From Apodemus sylvaticus (lineage: Eukaryota > Chordata > Mammalia > Rodentia > Muridae): DNA of 64,000 nt. The stretch covers positions 106,030,782 to 106,094,781 of the forward strand of contig NC_067473.1 of assembly GCF_947179515.1 (NCBI RefSeq), in the 5' to 3' direction. The position numbers were made by a program, and so were the translations under genes. Each line of letters starts with the position of its first letter. The stretch's first letter is position 1. The notes under the pieces were generated by a model that was not told where the DNA came from, ran no database searches, and saw only the letters and a list, made by a program, of their open reading frames with translations. This document shows, in pieces, positions 48,226 through 58,402 of the stretch.

Positions 48226-48950
48226 AGTCCTGAAATTCTTCCCTTCATTTTAATTCACAGGAATTTAATCAAGTTTGGAAACATCTTTTCTAATGAAAAC
48301 AATCAAGCCACACTAGTCATGAAAATGCTATAACTTTAGTTAAAAATAAATATTACTAAAAGTATGTGTCAACCAAACATTGCCTGAATGATTCCTGAGA
48401 ATGTATCTGAGAAGCAATATTAATTTGGAGGGACAAAAATATTTCTTTATTATCCTCAAACAGTACAACAAATCCAAGCTTAAAAAATTATTTTGACACC
48501 TCATTTATAGATTAAATGTAACTCAATACCATTAAGAATAAGATATTGTGCAGTGGAAATCTTAGAGATTCTAGTAACTCACAACACAGACTTAATGAGG
48601 CATATATGAGCATCTGTGAAATTGGAAATAAACTAAAATATCAACAATTAAAGTAAAAGAAAATGTATTACCATTAAACGATTTTACTATATTCTCATAT
48701 AGAAGTAGCTCCTTTCACCTTCTCAAAAATTGTTATATACAATTTATTGGGAATACAAATTATGAAAATTTATTACTGTCTTTTAGTATGATTTATTTAT
48801 AGTTACTCAAGGCTAACCTAAACAAAACTGAAGAAAACAATGTCAAGTAAGAGAGAAACTTTGAGATTTTAAGGATATTAAAAGTTTCAAAAAATGCGAT
48901 AAGATTTACTGATTCAAAAAGAAAAGAGAGGCAAAGAATAAATGAATAAT
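48226..48950. other. Unassigned AT-rich sequence
   Basis: No named feature seen. Confidence 0.5.
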
Positions 48951-49130
48951 TTTCTTGCAGAGGACTTGAGTTGTTTCCCAGCACCCATATCAGGAGGATC
49001 ACAAACACCTGTAACTCTAGCTGCAGGGGACTTGTTGCAATAACCTTTTCTGGCCTGCATGAGTGGCTGTACTCAGATGTAGATACTTCCAAACCTACAC
49101 ATAGATACAAATATATATGTATATCAAATA
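48951..49130 (+). mobile_element. B3 SINE
   Basis: TTGCAGAGGACTTGAGTTGTTTCCCAGCACCCATATC, CACCTGTAACTCTAGCTGCAGGGGAC and TTTTCTGGCCTGCATGAG follow B3 through its middle and 3' half, ending in ATAGATACAAATA-type sequence. The tRNA-like 5' end is missing or eroded. Confidence 0.7.
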
Positions 49131-49887
49131 AAATACACTATTAACCAAAAGATATCAAAAGAGATAGGGAAGGATACTTCATACTCACAAAGGAAGAAAC
49201 CACCAGGATGAACTGTCAATTCTGAAAATCTATGACCAAATGCAAGGGCATCCATATTTGTAAAAGAAATGTTACTAAACCTCAAAACACACATTGAACT
49301 TCACACAATAATATTGGGATACTTTAAATCCCACTCTCACCAATGGACAGATAGATCATAGAAACAAAAACCAAACAGAGACAGAGTGAAACTAGCAGAA
49401 ATTATGAAACAAATGGTTTTATCAGATATCTACAGAACATTTAGGCCTAAAGCAAAAGAATACACCTACTTCATAGGACCTCATTGCACCTTCTCTAAAA
49501 CTGATCATATAATTGGACACAAAACAAGCTTCAACAAATACAAGAAGTTTGAAATAATCCCATGCATTCTATCAGATTACCACAAACTAAGGCTGCTGGT
49601 CTTCAATAACAACAATAACAAAAACCTGAAAGCCCGCATACCCTTGAAAACTGAATAACTCTCTACTCAGTGATAACTTGTTCAGGGAAGAAATAAAGAA
49701 ATTAAAGATTTTCCAGAATTCAACATAAATGAAAGCACAGCAAACTTAAACTTATAGGACACAATGAAAGCAGCACTAAGAGAAAAATTTATAGCACTAA
49801 ATTCTAATAAATAATGACTAATAAAGAAATTGGAGACAGTATACACTAGAAGCTTAACAGCACATATGAATGCTCTAGAACAAAAAT

Positions 49888-50042
49888 AAGTATATAGCGA
49901 GGTGGTGGTGGCACACCCCTGTAATCCCAGAACTCTGGGAGGCAGAGGCAGACACATTTCTGAGTTTGAGGCCAGTCTGTTCTACAGAGTGAGCTCCAGG
50001 ACAGCCAGGGCTATCCAGAGAAACACTGTCTCAAAAAAAAAC
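49888..50042 (+). mobile_element. B1 SINE inserted in L1-A
   Basis: Sense B1 from GCGAGGTGGTGGTGGCAC (49897) to CTGTCTC and an A9 tail (about 50042). The B-box reads GTTTGAGGC, with the CpG lost. AAGTATATA (49888-49896) and AATTATATA (50189-50197) on the two sides look like an 8/9 matching target-site duplication, placing the following microsatellite inside the B1 insertion, as its grown tail. Confidence 0.92.
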
Positions 50043-50188
50043 AGAAGAAGAAGAAGAAGAAGAAGAAGAAGAAGAAGAAGAAGAAGAAGAAGAAGAAGAA
50101 GAAGAAGGAGGAGGAGGAGGAGGAGGAGGAGGAGGAGGAGGAGGAGGAGGAGGAGGAGGAGGAGGAGGAGGAGGAGGAGGAGGAGAAG
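50043..50188. repeat. (GAA)n(GGA)n microsatellite from a B1 tail
   Basis: About 21 GAA units (50044-50106) are followed by about 26 GGA units (50107-50184), a pure-purine tract of about 145 nt on the plus strand. Open frames of polyArg, polyPro, polyLeu and polySer around it are artefacts. Mirror-repeat purine tracts of this sort can form triplex DNA. Confidence 0.98.
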
Positions 50189-50594
50189 AATTATATATAC
50201 CAAGAGGTGTAGACAAAAGGAAATAAATCAGAGCTAAAATCAACCAAGTAGAACCAAAAAGGACTATACAAAGATTCAACAAAACTAGGAGCTGGTTCTT
50301 TGAGAAAATCACCAAAATAGATAAAACAATTGACCAGACTAACTAGAGGGAAGAGACACAATATCCAAAATAAAAACAATCAGAAATAAAAATGGAGACT
50401 TAACATCAGAAACTGAAGAAATTAAAACAAAACAAAACATGAGAACCTACGATAAAAGCCTGCACTTAACTAAACTGGAAAATATTGGTGAAACTGTGAT
50501 TTTCTAAACAGATACCAAGTACCAAAATTGAATCTGGATCAGATAAATGGTCTAAACAATCCCATAACCCCTAAAGAAATAGAAGCAGTCATGA

Positions 50595-51161
50595 AGACAC
50601 AACATACCCAAATCTTTGGGACACAATGAAAGCAGTGCTAAGGGGTAAACTCATAGCCCTGAGTGCCTCCAAAAAGAAAATGGAGAGAGCATACTCTAAC
50701 AGCTTAATGACACACCTGAAAGCCTGGAACAAAAAGAAGCTATTTCACCCAAGAGGAGTAGAAAGCAGGAAATCATCAAACTCAGAGCCGAAATCAATCA
50801 AGTAGAAACAAAGAGAACCATACAAAGAATCAACAAAACCAGGAGCTGCTTCTTTGAGAAAATCAACAAGATAGGTAAACTCTTAGCCAGACTAACCAAA
50901 GGGCGCAGAGACAGTATACAGATTAACAAACTTAGAAATGAAAAGGAAGATATAACAACAAAAACTGAGGAAATTCAAAAAAAAAATCATTAGATCCTCC
51001 TACAAAAGCCTATACTCAACACAACTGGAGAATCTGGAGGAAATGGACAGTTCCCTACACAGATATCCGACACCAAAAATAAATCAGGATCAAATAGATC
51101 ATCTAAACAGTCCCATAACACCGGAAGAAATAAAAAGGTTCACAGAAAGTCTCCCAACCAG
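50595..51161 (+). pseudogene. L1-B: ORF2 linker fragment
   Basis: Sense ORF2 starting at ACACAACATACCCAAATC and running through GACACAATGAAAGCAGTGCTAAGG, AGGAGCTGCTTCTTTGAGAAAATC and GACTAACCAAAGGGCGCAGAG to TCCCAACCAG. It covers the same ORF2 interval as L1-C 53570-54125 and is clearly closer to L1-C than to L1-A. Frameshifts are present (for example an A9 run near 50979-50987). It ends exactly where L1-C's 5' UTR-like sequence begins. Confidence 0.8.
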
Positions 51162-51436
51162 ATCGGCTGTCCAGCAGAGAGATCAGCACTTGGAAAAGAT
51201 CCTGGCAGCATACACCATCAGCACTCCTTGAAGGTGCAAACGGGCTCTATCTGGTTCACAGACACAATATGGGGCAAAGCACACTAGAGTTGCAAGGGGA
51301 CCCAAGAGGAGGACAGCACATCAGCAATCTGCTACAGGGGAAACCCAGCCATATAGTGTTGCAGTAATAGCCCCAGAGTCCCTCAGGAGGCCCAAACACC
51401 AGCCAGTGACAAGACCAACTAACTGCAGAGAACAAG
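51162..51436 (+). promoter_or_regulatory. L1-C 5' UTR (putative internal promoter region)
   Basis: About 275 bp of GC-richer sequence directly upstream of the ORF1 ATG, in the place of an L1 5' UTR, with GAGAACAAGATGGC at the ORF1 start. No complete repeated monomer is seen, so promoter activity is not implied. Its boundary with L1-B is sharp. Confidence 0.55.
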
Positions 51437-51740
51437 ATGGCAAAGTGCAAACACAGGAATGCTACTAACAGAAATCTAGGCAATATGGCAGCATCTGAAC
51501 CAAACTCTCCAACATCAGCAAGTCCTGGTTATGCCAACACACCAGAGAAACAAGATTTGGATTTAAAATCACTGATCATGATGCTGCTAGAAGAACACAA
51601 AAAGGACATAAATGAATCTCTTAAAGAAATACAGGGGAACATGAATAAGCTAGAAACCCGTATAATGGAAACAGAAAAATCACTTAAACAAATGCAGGAG
51701 AATAAGGCTCAAGAGATAGAAGCCAATAAAGAAGAAACGC

Positions 51741-51772
<32 letters not shown>

Positions 51773-52619
51773 AGTGCAGGGGAACTTGAGTCAAGAGGCA
51801 GAAGTCATGAAAGAGGAAACACAAAAATCTCTTAAAGAATTACAGGGAAACACAAACAAACAAATGATGGAACTGAGCAAAACCATCCTGGATCTAAAAA
51901 CAGAAGTAGAAACAACTAAGAAATCACAAAGGGAGACAACTTTGGAGATAGAAAACCTTGAGAAGAAATCAGGGGCCATAGATGCAAATATAAACAACAG
52001 AATACAAGAGATGGAAGAAAAAATTTCAGATGCCAAAGATACCATAGAAACCATTGACTCAACAGTCAAAGAAAATACAAAATGCAAAAAGCTTGTATCC
52101 CAGATCATCCAGGAAATCCAGGATACAATGAGAAAACCAAACCTAAGGATTATAGGTATAGATGAGAGTGAAGATTTACAACTGAAAGCGCCAGCAAATA
52201 TCTTTAACAAAATTATGGAAGAAAACTTTCCCAACTTAAAGAGAGAGATGCCTATGAATAAACAAGAAGCCTACAGAACTCCAAACAGACTGGATCTGAG
52301 CAGAAATACCTCCCGTCACATAATAATCAAAACCCCAAATGCACTAAACAAAAAAAGAATATTAAAGGCAGTAAGAGAAAAAGGCCAAGTAACATATAAA
52401 GGAAGACCTATCAGAATCACACCAGACTTCTCAGGAAAGACCATAAAAGCTAGAAGATCCTGGACAGATCTCATGCAGACTCTAAGAGAACACAAATGTC
52501 AGCCAAGACTACTATACCCAGCAAAACTCTCAATCACCGTAGATGGAGAAACTAAGATATTCCATGCCAAACCAAGTTTACCCAATATCTTTCCACAAAC
52601 CCAGCTCTGCAAAGAATAA
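51437..52619 (+). pseudogene. L1-C ORF1 (RNA-binding chaperone), frameshifted
   Basis: L1 ORF1p is a trimeric coiled-coil RNA-binding protein that coats L1 RNA. The first frame (51437-51772, 111 codons) has the N-terminus (MAKCKHRNATNRN ... NSPTSASPGYANTPEKQDLD) and the start of the coiled coil. A run of 28 A (51741-51768) then breaks the frame. The second frame (51774-52619, 281 codons) carries the rest of the coiled coil, the RNA-recognition part (NLRIIGIDESED, NIFNKIMEENFP) and the C-terminal domain (AYRTPNRLD, RPIRITPDFS, LREHKCQPRLLYPAKLS). The coiled coil has two similar blocks (around 51611-51745 and 51795-51860). A one-base loss at about 52570 alters the last ~20 residues. Not functional. 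Confidence 0.9.
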
Positions 52620-52736
52620 TAGGAGGAAAACTCCAATACAAGGAGGGAAACTACACCCTGGAAAAAGCAAGATAATAACCTTCCTTCATCAAACCCAAAA
52701 GCAGATAACCACTCAAATATAAAAATAACATAAAAA

Positions 52737-53570
52737 ATGACAGGAAATAATAATCACTATTCCTTAATATCTCTTAACATCAATGGACTCAATTCTCCAA
52801 TAAAAAGACATAGACTAACAGACTGGATAAGGAAACAGGACCCTACATTTTGCTGCATACAGGAAACACACCTAAATGTCAAAGACAAAAACTACCTTAG
52901 AATAAAAGGCTGGAAGACAATTTCACAAGCCAATGGTCTCAGGAAACGAGCCGGAGTAGCCATTCTAATATCAGATAAAATTAACTTTCAACCTAAAGTC
53001 ATCAAAAGAGACACTGAGGAACACTTCTTGCTGGTCAAAGGAAAAATCCACCAAGAAGAACTTTCAATTCTGAACATCTATGCGCCAAATGCAAGGGCAC
53101 CCTCATTCTTAAAAGAAACTTTACTAAAGCACAAAGCACACATTTCACCTAACACAATAATTGTGAGGGACTTCAACACTCCACTCTCCTCAATGAACTG
53201 ATCAGGAAAACAGAAACTAAACAGGGACACAGTAAAACTAATTGAAGCTTTGGACCAATTTGATTTGACTGATATTTGATTGATATTTGACTGACATTTC
53301 ACCCTAAAGCAAAAGAATATACCTTTTTCTCAGCACCTCATGGTACTTTCTCCAAAATTGACCGTAAAGACAATTTGACAAGAAGATCGAACTAATCCCA
53401 TGCCTCCTATCAGATCACTATGGTGTAAGAGTGGTTTTCAATAACAACAAAAATAGCAGAAAGCCCACATACACATGGAGGCTGAACAATATTCTACTCA
53501 ATGACACCTTGGCCAAAGAAGAAAGAAAGAAATCAGAGACTTTTTAGAATTTAATGGAAATGAAGGCACA
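52737..53570 (+). pseudogene. L1-C ORF2 endonuclease domain, frameshifted
   Basis: Frame 52737-53201 (154 codons) is the N-terminal two thirds of the apurinic/apyrimidinic-type endonuclease that nicks target DNA. It has SLNINGLNSPIKRHRL (Asn 14), QETHL with catalytic Glu 43, ILNIYAPNARAPSF, and VRDFN at 143-147 where Gly is expected before the Asp. A TGA follows. Downstream (53202-53570) the remaining endonuclease is scattered over frames. It includes a small imperfect duplication (TTTGACTGATATTTGATTG ... TATTTGACTGACATTT, 53260-53300) and a deletion around the conserved IDHIIGHK-type segment near 53363. The usual upstream ORF2 start is not recognisable, so the ATG at 52737 is only the first available. 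Confidence 0.88.
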
Positions 53571-55196
53571 ACATACCCAAATCATTGGGACACAATGAAA
53601 GCAGTGCTATGAGGAAAACTTATAGCCCTGAGTTCCTCCAAAAAGAAAATGGAGAGAGCATACACTAGCAGCTTAAGGACATACCTGAAAGTTCTGGAAC
53701 AAAAAGAAGCCAATTCCCCCAGGAGGAGTAGAAGACAGGAAATCAACAATCTTAGGGCTGAAATCAATTAAATGGAAACAAAGAGAACCATACAAAGAAT
53801 CAATGAATCCAGGAGCTGGTTCTTTGAGAAAATCAAAATAGATAAACCCTTAGCCAGACTGACCAAAGGGCACAGAGAAAGTATCCAAATTAACAAACTT
53901 AGAAATGAAAAAGGAGATATAACAATAGAAACTGAGGAAATCCAAAAAAACATCAGATCCTACTACAAGAGTCAGTATTCAAGACAACTGGAGAATCTGG
54001 AGGAAATGGACAATTTCCTTTACAAATACCAAATACCAAAATTAAATCAGGACCAAGTAGATCATCTAAACACTCCCATAATGCCTAAAGAAATTGAAGG
54101 AGTCATAGAAAGTCTTCCAACCAAAAAAAGCACAGGACCAGATGGTTTCAGTGCAGAATTCTATCAGACCTTCAAAGAAGAGTTAACACCAATACTCTTC
54201 AAACTATTCCACAAAATAGAAACAGAAGGAACACTACCCAATTCCTTCTACGAAGCCACAATTACTCTGATACCAAAACCACACAAAGATCCTACAAAGA
54301 AAGAGAACTTCAGACCAATTTCCCTTATGAACATCGATGCAAAAATACTCAATAAAATTCTTGCCAACCGAATCCAAGAACACATCAAAACGATCATCCA
54401 CCATGATCAAGTATACTTTATCCCAGGAATGCAGGGTTGGTTCAATATATGGAAATCCATCAATGCAATCCACCACATTAACAAACTCAAAGAAAAAAAC
54501 CACATGGTCATTTCATTGGATGATGAAAAAGCATTTGACAAAATTCAGCATCCTTTCATGCTTAAAGTCTTGGAAAGAACAGGAATTCAAGGCCCATACC
54601 TAAACATAGTAAAAGCAATATACAGCAAACCGGTAGCCAGCATCAAACTAAATGGAGAGAAACTTGAAGCAATCCCACTAAAATCAGGGACTAGACAGGG
54701 CTGCCCCCTTTCATCTTATCTTTTCAATATTGTACTTGAGGTACTAGCTTGGGCAATTCGACAACATAAGGAGGTCAAAGGGATACAAATGGGAAAGGAA
54801 GAAGTCAAACTATCATTATTTGCAGATGACATGATAGTCTACCTAAGTGACCCAAAAAACTCCACTAGAGAACTCCTACAGCTGATGAACAACTTCAGCA
54901 AAGTGGCAGGTTATAAAATCAACTCAAGCAAATCAGTGGCCTTCCTATACACAAAGGATAAGCAGGCTGAGAAAGAAATTAGGGAAATGACCCCCTTCAC
55001 AATAGCCACAAACAGTATAAAGTATCTTGGGGTGACTCTTACCAAACATGTGAAAGATCTGTATGACAAGAACTTCAAGACTCTGATGAAGGAAATGGAA
55101 GAAGACCTCAAAAAATGGGAAAACCTCCCATACTCATGGATCGATAGAATCAATGTAGTTAAAATGGCCATTTTGCCAAATTAATCTACAGATTCA
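53571..55196 (+). pseudogene. L1-C ORF2 linker and reverse transcriptase domain, truncated
   Basis: The open frame at 53772-55184 gives 470 residues. Linker (RTIQRINESRSWFFEKI) and reverse-transcriptase motifs come in order: LPTKKSTGPDGFSAEFYQ, LIPKPHKDPTKKENFRPISL, ILANRIQEHIKTII, motif A SLDDEKAFDKI (Ala of the family replaced by Asp), motif B GTRQGCPLS, and the catalytic FADD at residues 350-353 (54819-54830). GYKINSSKS and YLGVTLTK follow. The frame stops at 55184 after a one-base loss, and L1 homology ends at about 55196 where a minus-strand L1 begins. The C-terminal third of ORF2 and the 3' UTR are missing. This is the best preserved L1 catalytic domain in the window, but it has no intact endonuclease or C-terminus. 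Confidence 0.92.
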
Positions 55197-56464
55197 GGTC
55201 CAGGTTAGAGGAAACTACTCTTCTTCCTATAAGTTCTCCTTCTTCCTCAGCTTCTTCCAGATTTTCCCTAATTCAACCACAGGGGCCACCAACTTCATTT
55301 ACTGCTTAGGTGTAAATATCTACATTTGATTCAGCTGCTTGTTGAGCCTTTCTAATGGTAGTCATGCTAGGCTCCTAGCATCAGGAATAGTGTCAGGCAT
55401 TGGGGCCTTGACTTGAGCTGGATCTCCAGCCTGTCACTGGACCTCCTTTCCCTGAGGAACCTCTCCATTTCCATTATTGTAGTTCTTTCAGACAGGAACA
55501 ATTATGGGTCAGAGTTTTGACTGTGGGATGACAACCACATCCCTCCATTTGAAGTCCTGTCTTTTTGATGGAGGTGAACTCTACAATTTTCCTCTTCCCA
55601 CTGTAGGGCACTTCATCTAAGGTCACACCCTTCAAGTCCTGAGAATCTCTCACCTCTCAGGTCTCTAGTACATTCTAGCGGGTCCTTCCACCTCCTAACT
55701 CCTGAGTTTGACTGTTTCCATTCTTTCTACTGGCCTTCAGTCATGTTCCTCACAATAGTGGATCATGTTTCCCTCTTGCCCTCCCTGTTCTATTCCAGAC
55801 CCAGGTCCCTGCTTCCTTCTCCCAACCCCTTGATCGCTTTCTTCTCCCTCCCAAGTAGGATTGAGACATATTCAATTGATTCCTTTGGGTTATTAACCTT
55901 CTTGAGTTCTGTGGATTGTATCCTGGATATTCTGTACAATTTTGGCTAATATCCACTTATTAGTGAGTACATATCATGCATGTTCTTTTGAGTTTGAGTT
56001 ACCTCACTCAGGATGATATTTTCTAGTTCCATATATTTGCCTAAAACTCATGATGTCCTCATCTTAATATCTGAGTAGTATTCCATTGTGTAAATGAACC
56101 ACATTTTCTGTATCTACTCTTCTTTCATGGGACATCTGGGTTGTTTCCAGCTTCTGGTTATTACAAACAAGGCTGCTCTGAACATGGTCGGTATCTTTCT
56201 GGTATATGTCCAAGAGTGGTATAGCTAGGTCTTTAGGTAGATATATTTCCTGTTTTCTGAGGAACATCCAGATTGATTTCCAGAGTGATTGTGCCAATTT
56301 TCACAGCAATGGAGTATTCCTTTTTCTTCACATCCTTGACAGCTGTCACCACCAGAGGTTTTGATCTCAGCCATGCTGATTGGTGTAAGGTGGAATCTCA
56401 GGGTCGTTTTGAATTGCATTTCCCTTATCACTAAGGACATTGAACATTTCTTTAAGTGCTTTCC
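55197..56464 (-). mobile_element. L1-D: 3' UTR and ORF2 C-terminus (antisense), left part
   Basis: From 55197 to about 55940 the plus strand is the antisense of a long L1 3' UTR (TTCAGACAGGAACAATTATGGG, CACTGTAGGGCACTTCATC, CCTCTCAGGTCTCTAGTACATTC). This is the antisense of the type seen in sense at 32605-33250. From about 55940 to 56464 it is the antisense of the ORF2 C-terminus (GGCTAATATCCACTTATTAGTGAG, CCATTGTGTAAATGAACCACATTTTC, GTGTAAGGTGGAATCTCAGGG). No A-tail is found at the 55197 end, so the 3' end is cut off. The element continues after the L1-E insertion. Confidence 0.85.
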
Positions 56465-57214
56465 CCCCGAATGGCTAAGATTAAAAATTCAGGAGACAGC
56501 AGGTGTTGGAGAGGGTGCGGAGAAAGAGGAACACTCCTCCACTGCTGGTGGGGTTGCAAATTGGTACAACCACTCTGGAAAGCAGTCTGGCGGTTCCTCC
56601 GAAAACTGGGCACCTCACTTCCAGAAGATCCTGCTATACCACTCCTGGGCATATACCCAGAGGATTCCCCACCATGTAATAAGGATACATGTTCTAATAT
56701 GTTCATAGCAGCCCTATTTATAATTGCCAGATGCTGGAAAGAACCCAGGTATCCCTCAACAGAAGAGTGGATGCAAAAAATGTGGTATATCTACACAATG
56801 GAGTACTATTCAGCCATTAGAAACAATGAATTCATGAAATTCTTAGGCAAATGGATGGAGCTAGAGAACATCATACTAAGTGAGGTAACCCAGACTCAAA
56901 AGGTGAATCATGGTATGCACTCACTAATAAGTGGTTATTAACCTAGAAAACTGGAATACCCAAAACATAATCCACACATCAAATGAGATACAAGAAGAAA
57001 GCAGGAGTGGTCCCTGGTTCTGGAAAGACTCAGTGAAACAGTATTTGGCAAAACCAGAACGGGGAACTGGGAAGGGGTGGGAGGGAGGACAGGGGAAGAG
57101 AAGGGGGCTTACGGGACTTTCGGGGAGGGGGGGGGCTAGAAAAGGGGAAATCATTTGAAATGTAAATAAATTATATCGAATAAAAAAAATAACAATAAAA
57201 AAAAAGTTCTTCTC
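56454..57214 (+). mobile_element. L1-E: younger 5'-truncated L1 inserted in L1-D
   Basis: Sense L1 from GAATGGCTAAGATTAAAAATTC (about 56469) to GAAATGTAAATAAATTATATCG and A-tails (57181-57205). The first base of L1 follows a C6 run. AAGTGCTTTCC (56454-56464) and AAGTTCTTCTC (57204-57214) flank it as an imperfect target-site duplication, and the interrupted minus-strand ORF2 resumes directly afterwards. The 3' UTR is short and purine-rich with a G9 run near 57128-57136. Confidence 0.88.
56471..56941 (+). pseudogene. L1-E ORF2 C-terminal frame (intact to its stop)
   Basis: An open frame from the Met at about 56471 to the natural ORF2 stop after ISGY (56941), about 156 residues. It carries the C-terminal Cys/His motif CWRGCGERGTLLHCWWGC, then PAIPLLGIYPEDS, TCSNMFIAALFIIARCWKEP, STEEWMQKMWYIYTMEYYSAI, KFLGKWMELENIILSEVTQ and the end MHSLISGY. 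It lacks the endonuclease and reverse transcriptase because the insertion is 5'-truncated. The unbroken frame shows that it is younger than the surrounding L1s. Confidence 0.88.
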
Positions 57215-57530
57215 AAGTGAATCTCTTCGAGATTCCTCTGTCAATTATCTGTTTAGTTCTATTCCCCATTTTTTAGTTAGGTTGTTTCTGGGTGGTTAGC
57301 TTCTCGAGTTCTTTATATATTTTGAATATTACTCCTCTATCAGATGTGGGGTTAGTGAAGCTTTTTTTCCCAATCTGTAGGTTGCTGTTGACTACTTGAT
57401 TTTCCAATTTCATGAGGTTCCATTTATCAATTATCGATCTTAGAGCTTGAAGCATTGGAGTTCTCTTTAGGAAATTTCTCCTTGTGCCAATGAGTTTGAG
57501 ACTCTATCACAATGTCTCTCCTATTAGATA
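57204..57530 (-). mobile_element. L1-D: ORF2 (antisense), right part
   Basis: Continuation of L1-D after the L1-E insertion: TCGAGATTCCTCTGTCAATTATC, TTTAGTTCTATTCCCCATTTTTTAG, TCCCAATCTGTAGGTTGCTG, CATGAGGTTCCATTTATCAATTATCG. L1 similarity fades by about 57530, next to a small hairpin. Confidence 0.8.
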
Positions 57531-57556
57531 GTGAGTGCTTGTAGACACTCACTATC
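57527..57556. repeat. Perfect 11-bp inverted repeat (hairpin)
   Basis: GATAGTGAGTG (57527-57537), an 8-nt loop, and its exact complement CACTCACTATC (57546-57556). It sits at the 5' edge of L1-D. Confidence 0.85.
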
Positions 57557-57942
57557 ACATCATAATTATTTTAGGATATGTAAATAAGACAGTGGTTTTA
57601 GAACAAAATATCACAACTCCAATTTCATTTAAAACATCAATGATTCATCAAGATACTTTGTTTCTGTGCTTCTTTTTTGTCTGTCCCACAGTCTTCCCTA
57701 CTAATTTAATCTCTCCCTTTGTATATTTATGAATTCTTCCATCCCATCACATATTTTATGATAATTCTTCTATCAATTTATAACTCTTAGCAATTTCCTT
57801 ACATATGGAAAATATGAGAAAGTTATGATTCCATGATATTCTAGACTCCTGTGGATCATACAAAAAATTCTATGAAGGTCTCTATCTCAAGACAGTAGAG
57901 AGGTATTTTGTACAACATAGAGAAGGGCCATATTTAAGGACA
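57557..57942. other. Unassigned sequence
   Basis: No named feature seen. Confidence 0.5.
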
Positions 57943-57951
57943 GTGTGTGTG

Positions 57952-57998
<47 letters not shown>

Positions 57999-58017
57999 GT
58001 GTGTGTGTGCGTGCGCA
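57943..58017. repeat. (TG)n microsatellite
   Basis: About 75 bp of TG with a few GCG steps near the right end (CGTGCGC). Confidence 0.97.
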
Positions 58018-58402
58018 GATGTATTTTTTCCTGACGAATGGTGACTTTCAATGTCACACAGTTCCTGAACTGCTCAAACCTGTGGTTAGTCCACTTGACT
58101 GCCACTCATCTTTACACAGTATAAGACGCATACATTGATGTGTTTCCAACATTTCCTCACAGGCTTTTAAAAGAGAGACAACATTGTCTTTAAATAGAAT
58201 CTTTTCTCAAGAAAGCACCAAGAACTACTCATTAGGTAAGAAACTTGTTGGTGGATTTGCATTTGTAGGGGGCCACTACAAATGGTTCAGTTGGGTACAG
58301 TATTTGAAGAGGCAATGGGCAGTTCCAAAGCTTTTTCCTTTCTAAGAACCAAAGTTATGCTACTTACTCATGGAAAAAAAGTGTACCTGAATAGAATTTT
58401 TA

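Larger units (their letters stand above)
49148..50594 (+). pseudogene. L1-A: old ORF2 endonuclease and linker region, split by B1
   Basis: Sense ORF2 from within the endonuclease domain (49148-49896) continuing after a B1 insertion (50190-50594). The frame at 49386-49658 holds the endonuclease C-terminal part: YRTFRPKAKEYTYF, SKTDHIIGHK with the catalytic Asp-His context kept, and SDYHKL where family members have a second His (SDHH), so a key residue is changed. Stops and frameshifts are frequent. The copy stops at ATGAAG (about 50591-50596), where the L1-B segment starts at an earlier ORF2 position. Confidence 0.8.

Noticed and set aside
49902..50237. 111-codon plus-strand frame with poly-Arg and overlapping poly-Leu, poly-Pro and poly-Ser frames
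   Set aside because: Produced by a B1 SINE running into a (GAA)n(GGA)n microsatellite; no protein-like composition outside the repeat.
51791..52234. 147-codon minus-strand frame
   Set aside because: Antisense shadow of L1-C ORF1.
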